Shown in pieces: positions 53,853-63,833 of a stretch of DNA of 64,000 bases; position 1 is the stretch's first letter; each line of letters opens with the position of its first letter. Source of the DNA: CBDDEI01 sp965226775. GTDB taxonomy: Bacteria; Chloroflexota; Dehalococcoidia; SHYD01. Under the pieces are notes generated by a model. The model ran no database searches and was not told the origin of the DNA. It was given only the letters and a program-made list of their open reading frames with translations. A program made the position numbers and the translations under genes. Location of the stretch: contig CBDDEI010000002.1 in NCBI GenBank assembly GCA_965226775.1, positions 1,116,001 to 1,180,000 on the forward strand, read 5' to 3'.

Positions 53853-53867
53853 CAGTTGGTTAGAGCG
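53853..53867 (+). repeat. D-arm fragment of a tRNA inside the tRNA-Val leader
   Basis: CAGTTGGTTAGAGCG is identical to the D-arm of tRNA-Val at 53896-53910. The flanks do not match, so it is a relic or a stray copy and not a second gene. Confidence 0.6.
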
Positions 53868-53883
53868 TTTGGTCCGTTGTCAT

Positions 53884-53960
53884 GGGCGGTTAGCTCAGTT
53901 GGTTAGAGCGCAGCGTTGACATCGCTGAGGTCACTGGTTCGAGCCCAGTATCGCCCACCA
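53884..53960 (+). tRNA. tRNA-Val (anticodon GAC)
   Basis: Acceptor GGGCGGT/ATCGCCC, D arm, anticodon stem CAGCG/CGCTG around loop TTGACAT with anticodon GAC at 53918-53920, the GGTTCGAGCCC T arm and an encoded CCA. Length is 77 with CCA. The last 35 bases are repeated at 61687-61721 as the likely right attachment site of the island. Confidence 0.97.
53926..53960 (+). repeat. attL-like repeat (3' end of tRNA-Val)
   Basis: TGAGGTCACTGGTTCGAGCC and the rest of the T arm and acceptor to CCA; identical to 61687-61721. The tRNA stays whole on this side. Confidence 0.85.
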
Positions 53961-54127
53961 AACATTCATCGCCCACGCAGCCCCCGGCGGCAAAACCGAA
54001 GCCTTCGCCCGTAAGCTCGCCGACTCCAGTAAGCCTCGCAGACGCTGGACAGTCCGGCGAACACCAACTTTGGGGACATCGGCGCAGGGAAGATTACCCC
54101 AGAGAAGATTAGGTACGGGAGACCGCA

Positions 54128-55890
54128 TTGACGGCAGCATCTTCTCAGACCCCTCGTTACGAGGCGCACGAGAACCCACCCCTGCCGGCTTCTCTAGGTT
54201 TCGCCGCGCAGTTCAGCGTGATCGCATCCGTCACCTTGCTGGTAACGCCGGTCGTCGTGGCCAAGGCGTCAGGGCGGGACGGTTCCTACCTAGTCTGGAT
54301 GGTCTTTGCCTCTCTTCTGGTCGCTGGCGTTTCCACGCTGGTGCAGGTGAGACGGGTAGGGCCGGTAGGGGCCGGCGCGGTACTCCCCATGTTCACGCGG
54401 CCTTCTCCATTCCCTTTTGCATCTCGGCGGTGGTGGACGGCGGGCCGTCGACGCTGACCGCCTTGGTGGTCGTTTGCGCGATTGCCCAGCTTATCATCTC
54501 CAAGTGGCTGTTCGTCCTGCGGCGCATCATAACGCCTACCCTGGGCGGAACAGTGCTGATGATACTGTCCATCACGCTTGCTTCAGTAGTGCCTCGCCTG
54601 CTGCCAGAGGCATCGGAGACCGGGTCGGTGGATGCCCACCTGACCGCGCTGGCCACACTGGGGGTCATAGCCGCGCTCATTCTACGTGGCTCGGCGGTAC
54701 TGCGACTTTGGGGGCCGGTAATCGGTATCGTCGTGGGCTGCGCGGTTGCTGCGGTCTTCGGCCTCTACGATGCAGGGGGGATAATAGATGCGCCCTGGAT
54801 CGGGCTGCCCAGCCACTGGCCCGGGTTGGGGCTGGACTTCGGCATTCCGTTCTGGACCCTGCTCCCGGCGTTTCTGTTCCTTAGCATAATAATCTCCATC
54901 CAGGCCAACGGAGAATCCATTGCCCAGCAACGGGCAGCCCAGCGCGACGGCCGGGCTGTCGACTTTAGGCAAGTACAGGGGGCGTTGGCCGGGACCGGCG
55001 TGGCCAATCTTTTGGCTGGCGTCGCCGGAACGGTGCCTTTTATTATCAATCCGGGTACCGTTTCGTATATCCGGACCACCGGCGTCGCCTCCCTCAGGGG
55101 TGGATACTTCATCGGCGCCATATTCATTGCGGTGGCCTTTATGCCCAAGGTGTCCGGGCTGCTCAGCGCCATACCAGGGCCGGTAATGGCGGGGTACCTT
55201 ATCGTGCTGAGCGGATACCTGTTCGTCGACGGAGCGCAGACGATTATCCAGACCGAACAGAACCGGCAGAAAATCGTGGTCGCGGGGATCTGCTTCTGGA
55301 TTGGGGCGGCCTTCCAGTTCGGATTGTTCTCACTGCCGGACATCGGGCCGGTGTGGGGAACCCTGACACAGAGCGGTATAACCACCGGGGGGACGGCCGC
55401 CATAGTGATGATTTTGTATCTGGAGTTCACCAACCCGCGGCGGATGCGCTTCCGTTCGAAACTTCACATAGACGCTCTGCCGGAACTCAACGAGTTCATC
55501 GCCAGGTTCGCAGACCGCCGAGGTTGGGACACCGAGATGAAGGAACGGCTGAGCGCCGTAGCGGAGGAAACTCTCCTAACTCTGGCCCCGATGGACCTAG
55601 AGGGATTGCTCCAGGATGAGGAAGAGACGGAAGACGCAAAGGACGACCGCTGGCTGGTCGTTGTCGCCTCCAGCGACGGCCCGGTGGCGGACCTCGAGTT
55701 TATCGGGGGTGGAGACGAGAGGAACGTAGAAGACCGCCTACGCCAACTCCAACAATACGATTCGGAGACCTCGGTGGATCAGGAACTTTCACTGCGGCTG
55801 CTACGGGCTTACGCCTCGTCTGTGCGGCACCAGCAGTTCCACGATATCAACATCATCACGGTCCGCGTCGGCCCCCCGGGGACGCGATAG
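54128..55890 (+). CDS. NCS2-type nucleobase permease fused to an ATPase-like C-terminal domain (one frameshift)
   Basis: From TTG 54128 (GGGAGA site) the frame gives 'PPLPASLGFAAQFSVIASVTLLVTPVVVAKASG' and 'VGPVGAGAVLPMFT'; a one-base loss near 54395 moves on to 'AAFSIPFCISAVVDGG' and then to 55890. The core has about 12 helices and the half-helix sequence 'FLSIIISIQANGESIAQQRAAQR' of the xanthine/uracil permease family. The last about 130 residues, starting 'LHIDALPELNEFIARFADRRGWDTEMKERLSAVAEETLLTLAP', resemble the GHKL ATPase of anti-sigma kinases, with the N-box Asn replaced by L-T-L. The fusion is unusual. It may couple transport to a regulatory domain; whether the ATP site works is unclear. 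The other frame from 54070 is a shadow. Confidence 0.75.
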
Positions 55891-56082
55891 ACGGGGCTGG
55901 AACCGGCCCTCAGCCAGCGGAGGGACAACCGCCGGCCCTCCCGGATACTTCTTCACGGGCTACCCAGTGTCGGTTAGCTTGTAGTATAACTGTCGGGCAC
56001 AGGCCATCCGGGAACGCCTCGCATAGGCAGGACTGGGCAAGAGCACCACTTTTGAAATTATCAAATATCAAGACGGACACAA

Positions 56083-57363
56083 ATGGCTAAGCTTCGTTTC
56101 ATCCACGCCGCTGACCTGCACTTGGACAGCCCGTTCCAAGGCATTCGGAGCGAAGTGCCCGGCCATATCGCCGAAACGCTACGACGCGCCACCTTCGACG
56201 CCTACAACAACATCATCGATCTGTGTCTGCAGGAGCGGGTAGACGCGCTGTTAGTGGCTGGCGACGTGTATGACGGGGCGGACCGCAGCCTGCGCGCGCA
56301 GTTGAAGTTCGTTGAGGGGCTGAAGCGGCTGGACGCGGGCGGCATCCGCTCCTTCATCTGCCACGGCAATCACGACCCGTTAGACGGATGGGAGGCGCAG
56401 CTTGATTTACCGGCGGGATGCGTCCGCTTCGAGTCAGGGGTGACCCGCGCACCAGTGTTCCCCGATGAGCCGGATCGGGCCACTGTGTACGGGGTTAGCT
56501 ACCCCCGGCGCGAGGTGCGCGAGAATCTGGCGCCACTGTTTCGCGAGGCCGTATCGAGCGGTGGCTTCAACGTCGGTCTGCTCCATGCCAACGTCGGCGG
56601 CAATCCCGACCACGACCCCTACTCCCCTTGCTCTGTCACTGACCTGGAAGAAACCAGCATCGACTATTGGGCGCTGGGCCATGTCCACACCCGGCAAGTG
56701 CTGCGGCAGCAGGGGCCGGCCATCGTCTACCCCGGCAATCCCCAGGGTCGCCGTCCCAACGAACCAGGCGCGCGCGGCGTCTATCTGGTGGAGGTCGACG
56801 ATAACGGCGCGGTACGGATGAACTTTCACCCGGTGGAGGTCGTGCGGTGGGAAACGCTTGGATTGGACATTATCGGGCTGGACACGGAGCAGGCGCTAAT
56901 CGACTCCATTTACGACCAAGCCCAATCCGCCCTCAGTGCGTCCGACGGGCGTCCAGTAGTGTTCCGACTGGCGCTGACCGGGCGGGGGCCGCTGCACCGC
57001 TGGCTGCACCGCCCTGGAACGGTGGACGACCTACGGGAGCAGCTTAACAATCGCCACGCCGACGCTCAGCACTGGCTGTGGTGCGAGCGGATTCAGATGG
57101 ATACTGCCTCGCCGGTAGACCGCGAGCAAGTGGAGCAGCGAGATGATTTCGTCGGAGATCTAGCGCGGCTTGCGGCGAAATGCGGGAAAGCCCGGACGCC
57201 CTGGCTGAGTTTGCGGGAGTCGCTGCGGGACTGTATATAGGCTCCAAGCCGGGCGCCGTTATCTGGAAGATTACCTGCCGTCGAAGATGAACTCCGGGAA
57301 CTCCTAGCCGCTGCTGAAGAGGAGTGCCTAGGCGAACTGGTGGGCGACGAGGACGACGCATGA
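56083..57363 (+). pseudogene. YhaO/SbcD-like DNA repair phosphoesterase, broken near the end
   Basis: The first about 350 residues are a calcineurin-like phosphoesterase with all metal motifs: 'HAADLHLDSPF' (D-x-H), 'LVAGDVYDGADR' (GDxxD), 'FICHGNHDPLDG' (GNHD), 'VGLLHANVGGNPDHDPYSP', 'YWALGHVHTRQVL' (GHxH). From 57155 to 57265 the reading must move through three frames, each a one-base loss: 'RESPDALAEFAGVAAGLY', then 'YLEDYLP', then 'DELRELLAAAEEECLGELVGDEDDA'. That end stops at 57363 and overlaps the next gene's ATG by four bases, the usual yhaO-yhaN arrangement. It would pair with YhaN as a Mre11-Rad50-like nuclease. Confidence 0.82.
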
Positions 57364-60300
57364 GGCTGGAAGAGCTTTATCTGGATGGATTCGGCCACTT
57401 CCACCAACAGATCGATAGGCTCTATATCTGCGCCGGTTACGGTTTTCTACGGCCCAAACGAAGCGGGCAAAAGCACCCTGCTGGCCTTTATCCGCTCGAT
57501 CATCTGTTCGGATTCCCGCCTCGCGGATTCAACGGTCACTATCCGCCGTCTGGATGGCGGACAGCATGGAGGACGTATCCGGTTGTCCGACGATGCCGGC
57601 ATGGTCTACGACGCTGGAGCGATACTCGCAGGAGTGCGGGGCGGCCTAAGCGTTGTTACGCCCAGCGGTCCCGCCTCCGACGCCGAAACGGTCTTACGAC
57701 AGTTCACGGGTGCCGCCACATCCGATCTTTTCAAGACCGTTTTTGCGTTCAGTCTGGATGAACTTCAAGAGGCTGCCTCGCTGCAAGGCTCCAGCATCTA
57801 CAGCACCGGGCAGGGGGTGCCCAGGGCCGACGCTCGAGAGGATGTTAAGCGAGAAGAAGGGCCAAATTTACCTAAGCAAGCTCGGAAACAATCAGGAAGT
57901 ACCCAAGCTCCTGAACTGCTGAAAGGCGTCGAGGAGCAACAGTTGAAGGCCGTGCAGAGGGCAACGCCAGCCGATGGGGGACTCACCGCTTATCAAACGC
58001 AAGTTGGAGATTGGCCGCGAGCTGCAGGCCGCCGACAACGCCGAGCTTTCTAGGGTGAACGCCCGCCGCGCCGAAAGCGGCGAGCTCAATGGCTGGAACG
58101 ACTGGCTGGGGCTTCCAACTGTGAAACGCAGCTCCGGGATATGCCTCGGTTTGAGCATTTCCCGGAGGACCCGATCGCGCGCCTGGAAAACCTTGATGAA
58201 CGGGCGCGGCAGAGCAGTGAGGACCTGGAAGATGCCGCTGAGCAGGTCCGGCTGGCCGGCGAAATTGCCTTCGCTACAATACTGGGTGAAAATCTGCTCG
58301 ATGACGCGGACAGTATCGAACACATCCGCCGCGCCCGCAGCAGCTTCGATGATTCGGTTCACGACTTGCCGGAGCGGCAGGCGGAACTACGGGGGCTGAA
58401 AGCCATTTTTGACAAAAACCTGGAAGAACTCGGCCACGGGTGGGGCGAAGCGGAATTGCAAGCCTTCGACACGTCAATCGTTGTCCGCAATCAAGTAGAC
58501 CGCTGGAAACAGCGGTTATCCGAAAGTCTGGGCGGCTCCCAACAAACCAAGTTGCGGCTGGAACAGGACCGTTTCGCGCTTAAAGACCTTCAATCGGAAG
58601 CTAAGGAAGCTCGGGAGAAGCTGCCGCAGGAGCCGCCGCTGGACGCTGACGCGCTGACGGAGCGCCAGGATGCCCTGCGCTTCGCCAGGGGCAGGTTGAG
58701 CGAGTACGAACGGGAACGTCAAAATTACGAAACCCTGCGCAGCCAGCTTAATCTGCTAACCGATAGCCAAGAACCGCCAAAAAGGACTTCTGGGCGGCCA
58801 TACTTCCCGCTTCTCATCCCGCTAGGACTAGTGGGATCCGCCCTCATCGTAGCCGGACTAGTGCTAGGCGGGGATGCTGTGCCTATGGGCATTGTTGGAG
58901 GCGTGGCGCTGCTGGTCGCCGCCTTCACGCTTTGGTATATGGGACGGCCGTCGCCATCCGCCGCCCCGTCGCAAGTGGCTTCCGCGATGAGCCAACAGAC
59001 TGCAGACGCAGAAATGGCAACGGAAGCAGCCCGCCAATCTCTTCTGGAATGGGCAGCGGCTCTGGGCCTTGCCGAGCAGCCCAATGCTGCCGCGCTGGAC
59101 TCAGTGGAAGCGCGTCTTGAATTGACCCGGAATGCGCTGGACACCTGGACCGCCGCCACCGCGCGGGTTGAGGAAACGTCCCGGCGAGAGAAGGTGCAAC
59201 AAGGGCGGGTTGAAACCGCCACGCTGGAACACGAAGCGGCGGAAGCGGCGGCGCTGAAGTCAACGGAGGAATGGCAACAATGGTTGCAAGCGCGCGGACT
59301 GAACAAAACATTGACTGTTGATACGATGACCACGTTTCTGCCCCGCGTTGACATGACCCGCGCCTCTCTGGCTGAGGCCCAGCGGATGGGAGGCCGGGTA
59401 GCCGCTATTGAGCACGACATCGACGAATTCCGGGAGCGCGTGAAGCCGCTGGCCCTGCGTCACGGCATACAACTGAACCCCAACGACCCGCGGCAACTGG
59501 CGGCTGCGGCCGACGAACTCATTAAAAGGCTGGACGAAACCCGGACCAGTGTTTCTAACCGGGACCGGGCCAAAGAGCAGGAGGATGAAAACCGACGGCG
59601 GCTCGAGCGGCTGGAGCAGCGATTCACAGCAGGTGGGGCTGGTGATCACGCGGCGCTGCCGGGGGAGCCAACAACCACGAAGAGTTCCGCCGCCATGCAG
59701 CCCAGAATGAGGAACGTATGAAACTGGAACGGCAGCGCGACGAATATCGCCTCATGCTAGAGCGGCTCAGCGGTCCCGGCGACAAGCTCGACACCTTCCG
59801 CGAGTCGCTGGCAAACTCAGACCCAAACCAACTGGGCGAGGAATCCGGGCGGTTGTTGGAGCGGCAAGCGGAAGTGGACGCCCGCCGCAATGTGCTGCGA
59901 GAAGAGCGGGGCGGCATAGACACGGAGTTGGCGCAACTGACCAGTGAAGAAGAATCATCCGCCCTGCGTATCCGCCGCAGCGTCCTGCTGGAGCAACTGC
60001 GAGAACACGCTCGTGAATGGTCGCGACTCACTGTAGCCGAGTCGCTGCTGGAAAAGACGCGGCAGAAGTTCGAACGGGAACGCCAGCCTAGAGTAATCCA
60101 GCACGCCCAAGACTTCTTTAGCAGTGTCACTGGCCAGAGGTACAACCGGCTGTACGCGCCCATCGGAGAGCAAACGATAACGGTGACCGACGCCACCGGC
60201 GCTAGCAGGCAGCCCTCGGAACTGAGCCGGGGCACCCGGGAGCAACTCTACCTGGCGCTGCGGTTTGGCCTCATTAGGGAGTTTGGCGAACACGCCGAGC

Positions 60301-60530
60301 GACTGCCGGTCGTCGTCGATGAGGTGCTGGTCAACTTCGACCCGGAGCGGGCCCGCCTAGCCGCCGAATCCTTCGGCGAACTAGCGGAAACCAACCAAGT
60401 GCTGGTCTTTACCTGCCACCCCGCCACCCGGGATATGTTCGCCGACGTCGCGGGAGCTCAAGTTGTGGACATTATCTCAAGTGCCTCCTCAAACCGACAT
60501 GGGGGATCTACGGTACTACCACCAACTTAA
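57360..60530 (+). pseudogene. YhaN/SbcC-like ATPase with many frameshifts
   Basis: The pieces in order: 'MRLEELYLDGFGHFHQQI' at 57360, Walker A 'FYGPNEAGKSTLLAFIR', 'YSTGQGV', then 'MLSEKKGQIYLSKLGNNQEVPKLLN' in another frame, 'KRKLEIGRELQAADNAELSRVNARR', a long coiled coil from 58141, two membrane helices ('YFPLLIPLGLVGSALIVAGLVLGGDAV' and beyond) as in YhaN, and the C-terminal ATPase end 'LSRGTREQLYLALRFGLI' (signature) and 'RLPVVVDEVLVNFDPERA' (Walker B). At least six shifts of frame are needed in 3.2 kb. Gene order and overlap with yhaO show this was a real pair. The density of damage is well above that of the flanking genes, so it is truly degraded. Confidence 0.82.
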
Positions 60531-60878
60531 AGGTCTGCAGTACAGTCCCTTTAAGCCCACAATTCTGGACAAAGGACGGAACCGTCACAGTGCATTTCCG
60601 GGTAGAGACGTAGGCAACTCCGAGGTTCTTGGTTGGGAGAGCAGGCCAGCTACGGTTCTCCATGTACGTCGTGGACAACATCAGGCGCTTCATAGACTAA
60701 CATTCGCATCGACCGGTTCCCCGGTGTGGCTATCATTCCACAACGACAATCGGAGCCGTAGTAGCTTGCTCGGCGTCGCAAGGCCCTCTTATAATTCGGA
60801 CACCTTGTCGGTACGTTCCTTGCAGCCCCGAGCCATCCCAATAGGGAAATCTTGGCTGCATAGCAAGCGGATGACGGT
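60531..60878. other. Gene-free stretch before the aldolase
   Basis: About 350 bases without a believable frame. The only clear item is the promoter at 60766-60795. Confidence 0.6.
60766..60795 (+). promoter_or_regulatory. Promoter of the class II aldolase gene
   Basis: TTGCTC (60766-60771) and a perfect TATAAT (60790-60795) with 18 bases between; start expected near 60802, giving a leader of about 89 bases to the ATG at 60891. Confidence 0.65.
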
Positions 60879-60890
60879 GTGGAGGTAACG

Positions 60891-61637
60891 ATGACGACGA
60901 AGAAGCTCAACGCCTACTCGGATGCGGAGTGGCAGGCGCGCGTGGACCTGGCGGCCGCTTACCGGCTCACGGCGCATTTTGGCATGACCGCGCTCATCAA
61001 CAACCACATCACCTCGCGGGTCCCCGGCACGTACGACCAATTTCTGATCAACGAGTTCGGCCTTGGCTACGACGAGGTCACAGCCTCGAACCTCGTCAAG
61101 ATCGACCTAGACGGAAACGTCCTCGAAGAGGGTGAACACCGGATCAACACCGGCTACCGCATTCACTCCGCAGTCCACGCCGCCAGGCACGACGTGACCT
61201 GTATCATGCATACACATACGCCCTACGGCATGGTGGTCTCGACGCTGGAGGAGGGCCTGCTGCCGCTCCAGCAGGAGACCTACCGCTTCCATGAGCGGGT
61301 CTCCTACCACGAGTTTGAGGGGGTGGCTCTCGACGCGGACGAGCGCGAGAGGCTCGTAACCGACCTTGGCAGCACGAACGCGATGATCCTGCGCAACCAT
61401 GGCCTGCTCACCCTTGGCCGTTCCGTCGCTGAGGCGTGGACCACTATGTGGGAGTTCGAGCGCGCCTGCCAGATCCAAGTGCTGGCCCAATCGACCGGGC
61501 AGGCCATCCGCCAAGCGCCGCTTTCCGCTATCGAGAAGACTGCGGGCTACTTCGATGGCGAGCATGGCTATGGCTCCATTGCGTGGCCCTGGCTCCTGCG
61601 CACGATCGACCGCAAAGACGCTTCGTACAAGGAGTAG
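60891..61637 (+). CDS. Class II aldolase/adducin-family protein
   Basis: A 248-residue protein, intact, unlike its island neighbours. 'WQARVDLAAAYRLTAHFGMTALINNHITSRVPG', 'YDQFLINEFGLGYDEVTASNLVKIDLDG' and the zinc site 'CIMHTHTPYG' plus 'MILRNHGLLTLGRSVAEAW' follow the class II aldolase/adducin family, which includes L-fuculose-phosphate aldolase and sugar epimerases. Several members in this branch act as decarboxylases or hydrolases, so the reaction is not fixed. The ATG at 60891 follows a GGAGGT site; a GTG at 60879 would also be open. It ends 50 bases before the right attachment repeat and has its own promoter. Confidence 0.88.
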   Translation: MTTKKLNAYSDAEWQARVDLAAAYRLTAHFGMTALINNHITSRVPGTYDQFLINEFGLGYDEVTASNLVKIDLDGNVLEEGEHRINTGYRIHSAVHAARHDVTCIMHTHTPYGMVVSTLEEGLLPLQQETYRFHERVSYHEFEGVALDADERERLVTDLGSTNAMILRNHGLLTLGRSVAEAWTTMWEFERACQIQVLAQSTGQAIRQAPLSAIEKTAGYFDGEHGYGSIAWPWLLRTIDRKDASYKE

Positions 61638-61686
61638 CCGCGGGCCAGGCGTTCTCAAGAGCGCTGACGATTGCTTCGCCTACTGT

Positions 61687-61721
61687 TGAGGTCACTGGTT
61701 CGAGCCCAGTATCGCCCACCA
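61687..61721 (+). repeat. attR-like repeat (partial tRNA-Val)
   Basis: 35 bases identical to the 3' end of tRNA-Val at 53926-53960, up to the CCA, with no acceptor 5' half or D arm. It is not a functional tRNA. Confidence 0.85.
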
Positions 61722-61934
61722 CCTCAGACTACCTGCCCAGCATTTAGTCCAGCCCGCTCCGTATGCTGCGCGACGCCGCTGACGACCCGACTTACAGCTT
61801 CAACGAGCCCCGTGTCGGCTACAGCAGGGCGAAAGAGGGAGGGACAGGAAGAGAACTGCTCACTGTTCCTTGAGCTTCGCCATTGTCTATCTCTAACTCC
61901 AAAAGGAGTCTCACCTCTATAAGGAGGCAGGTAC

Positions 61935-62499
61935 GTGATCCTCAGTGCTCTACGGCTCCTCAGGAGTCTTTCTGGTTACCACTACAGAACGATCATCCTC
62001 ACTGTTCTGCTGCCGATTCTGCTGCCGACGTTGTTTTCTCTGGCGATCTCATACTTCGAACTGGACCTCGTCCTGAAGATCCTCTTACATTGTGACCTGC
62101 ATTCCCGTGTGGTCCTTGATACGTGGTGCTCGCCGTGGCCTCGATGCTAGGTCCGAAGCAGAAAAGCAAGTAGCCAGAATCGAAAGTACGCTTTCAAGCA
62201 AGGTCCGCACGCTGGAAGAGGGACATGAAGACTTCGAGAGAGGACCTCTGGCAACAGGTGAATGGCCTCGAGGAACTCGTGAGGTCGACTTTATCCGAAG
62301 AACTGGGGGTTGTCCTTCCGCGTCGGCCGATCTCACTACGTATGAGGGCTACTGCCGGAAGCCCAAAGGCGTCCTTCAGTTTGACTGTAGACGGGGAGAG
62401 CAGGCTGGCGCGCCTTCGATGAGGTTCCTACGCACTATGCGCCGAGTTATGGGAAGTGGTCTACGGAAGGCAGGAAGTCAGCTAAGCTGTGAGTGTTGA
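61935..62499 (+). pseudogene. Decayed small membrane-coil protein gene of unknown kind
   Basis: A GTG at 61935 follows AAGGAGG (61920-61926), so a gene really starts here: 'MILSALRLLRSLSGYHYRTIILTVLLPILLPTLFSLAISYFELDLVL' has one hydrophobic helix. The continuation lies in other frames: 'CIPVWSLIRGARRGLDARSEAEKQVARIESTLSSKVRTLEEGHEDFER' near 62092 and 'DLWQQVNGLEELVRSTLSEELGVVLP' near 62240, which look like a coiled coil. At least two frameshifts. I do not recognise the family; base composition is more AT-rich than the rest of the window. Confidence 0.5.
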
Positions 62500-62523
62500 C
62501 TTCTCTAACGCAGGAGAGTGCTC

Positions 62524-62670
62524 ATGTCTCAAGGGCGATCTGTGCAATCCGATTGGATCGATACACTAACACGTTGCTTACAGGAGCTGGTCAGTTTTGA
62601 GCGACAGTTAGAAAGCGAAATGTTGTTTGTCCGGCAACGAAGCGAAGTGTTCTTGGGCATACGACTGTAA
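62524..62670 (+). CDS. Small hypothetical protein, 48 residues
   Basis: ATG at 62524 follows an AGGAGAG site at the right distance. The product, 'MSQGRSVQSDWIDTLTRCL' and 'QELVSFERQLESEMLFVRQRSEVFLGIRL', is short, amphipathic and rich in charged residues, likely one or two helices. It is the next open frame after the decayed gene and could be its neighbour in an old operon. No homologue is recognised. Confidence 0.4.
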   Translation: MSQGRSVQSDWIDTLTRCLQELVSFERQLESEMLFVRQRSEVFLGIRL

Positions 62671-63078
62671 CTCGTTTGTCTTCCAAATATGTTTAGAATA
62701 ATGGTCGGGAAGAATGCCTTGTTACATTCACAGGCCAGCTACATCTTGAAGATGGCACTGCCTACCGTCCACTCAGGCCCACGACCCTACACAAAATTGA
62801 GAACCTTTACTTTGAGGTTCGTCCTGGACCTTTGAGCAGACCCTGTTGCCCACTTCTCCGGGCGAGAGCTCGCCGCGAGTGGTGAGGGAAAGCTCGACGT
62901 CCAAGTCTCGCTATCCATCGTGTTCTCGGGCTGACGGGCTGTGCCCGGCCCGTTCGGCCTACCTGCGCTCGTAATCGTTAGCCTCCACCAGAGGCGGTTG
63001 CTGCTTTGTGTCGTTATGGTCTCGCTTGATAGCAAACCATCAGACCGACCCTTCCGGTGCCCGTTAAGCTGGTGGTAG
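62671..63078. other. Gene-free stretch of about 400 bases
   Basis: Nothing recognised. The minus-strand frame at 62787-63107 is not convincing: it has no ribosome site, does not resemble a known family and overlaps the cytochrome end. Some GC-rich stem potential is visible near 62935-62985. Confidence 0.5.
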
Positions 63079-63624
63079 CTACTCTCCAGCTGACGGGAAT
63101 GGGTCATCCTTGCTAACCAATGCCTGCGTCTCCCGGATGGAGTGTCCCAGTTTGGTCTTGTCTCCCCAGAGGTCCTTGACGTAGGTGAGCACCGCTACTA
63201 TCTCTTCGTGGCTAAGCCGGTCACCAAATGCCGGCATTCCGCTCTTGAAGCCCGGCAAGTTGGGGCTTTCAAACATCTTCCCTCCCTGGCTGACAACGCG
63301 GTATAGGAGTCCGTCCGCATGGTGCCAGGTGTGTCCGTCGCCATTCAGCGGCGGCGGGGGCAGGGTGCCGTCTTCCTTAGTAATATGCCAGTCCGGTTGC
63401 CCCTCGCCGCCTGCCCTGTGACAGACCGCGCAATTCGTGGCGAATAGCGCACTACCTGATGGAGCAGCTTGCATAGTGGGGACGGTGCCGGATGTCGCGC
63501 TGCCTTCGTTAGGAGAAGACAAGCACGAGCTCAGCAGGGCGGACGCAAGTAGCATTGTGGCGGCGACGGCAGCCCAACCGACAACCCTCACACCGATGGG
63601 GCGGACGTATCGAACTCTTGGCAA
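63079..63624 (-). CDS. Cytochrome c lipoprotein
   Basis: About 181 residues from TTG 63624, which an AGGAGGAG site precedes; a longer frame opens at 63675. The signal helix ends in the lipobox 'LLSSC' (Cys34). After a linker, the class I heme motif is CAVCH (about 65-69), the Met ligand lies in 'GFKSGMPAFGDRLSHEEIVAVLTYVKDLWG', as is usual for cytochrome c. It is membrane-tethered on the outside and can carry electrons between a dehydrogenase and an oxidase. The neighbouring coxG 3' end suggests a nearby molybdenum hydroxylase as a partner. Confidence 0.92.
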   Translation of the reverse strand: MPRVRYVRPIGVRVVGWAAVAATMLLASALLSSCLSSPNEGSATSGTVPTMQAAPSGSALFATNCAVCHRAGGEGQPDWHITKEDGTLPPPPLNGDGHTWHHADGLLYRVVSQGGKMFESPNLPGFKSGMPAFGDRLSHEEIVAVLTYVKDLWGDKTKLGHSIRETQALVSKDDPFPSAGE

Positions 63625-63833
63625 CGTCTCCTCCTGTTGACCTGAGGGCAGCATCCTCAGTCGTTGAGCGAACACGTTGGGGACATAGCTTTGTGAGTCG
63701 GGGTCAGCTCTGCCATGTAAGAGGTGTTGCTGGCGGTTTCTAGAGAGATCTTTGGTGTCAGCGTCAGGTCGTAGCGGCCGTAGTCCATCAGTCTATCTCC
63801 ACCTTCTCTGGGTGGCGTTGGCGGCTCTGACTT

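Larger units (their letters stand above)
53926..61721. mobile_element. tRNA-Val-bounded genomic island, about 7.8 kb, without integrase
   Basis: The 35-base 3' end of tRNA-Val (53926-53960) recurs in direct orientation at 61687-61721, the pattern left by site-specific integration at a tRNA 3' end. Between lie four coding units: a permease/ATPase-like fusion, a yhaO-like and a yhaN-like gene both broken, and a class II aldolase. No integrase, excisionase, relaxase or replication gene is seen, so the element is an immobile remnant, a satellite that borrows an integrase, or was moved by an integrase deleted since. It is also richer in frameshifts than the flanks. Confidence 0.8.

Noticed and set aside
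54070..54400. ATG at 54070 as start of the permease
   Set aside because: The frame from 54070 to the frameshift reads as basic nonsense; the permease-like N terminus is in the frame starting at 54128.
62787..63107. Minus-strand hypothetical frame of 106 codons
   Set aside because: No start signal, no recognisable composition and partial overlap with the cytochrome gene end.
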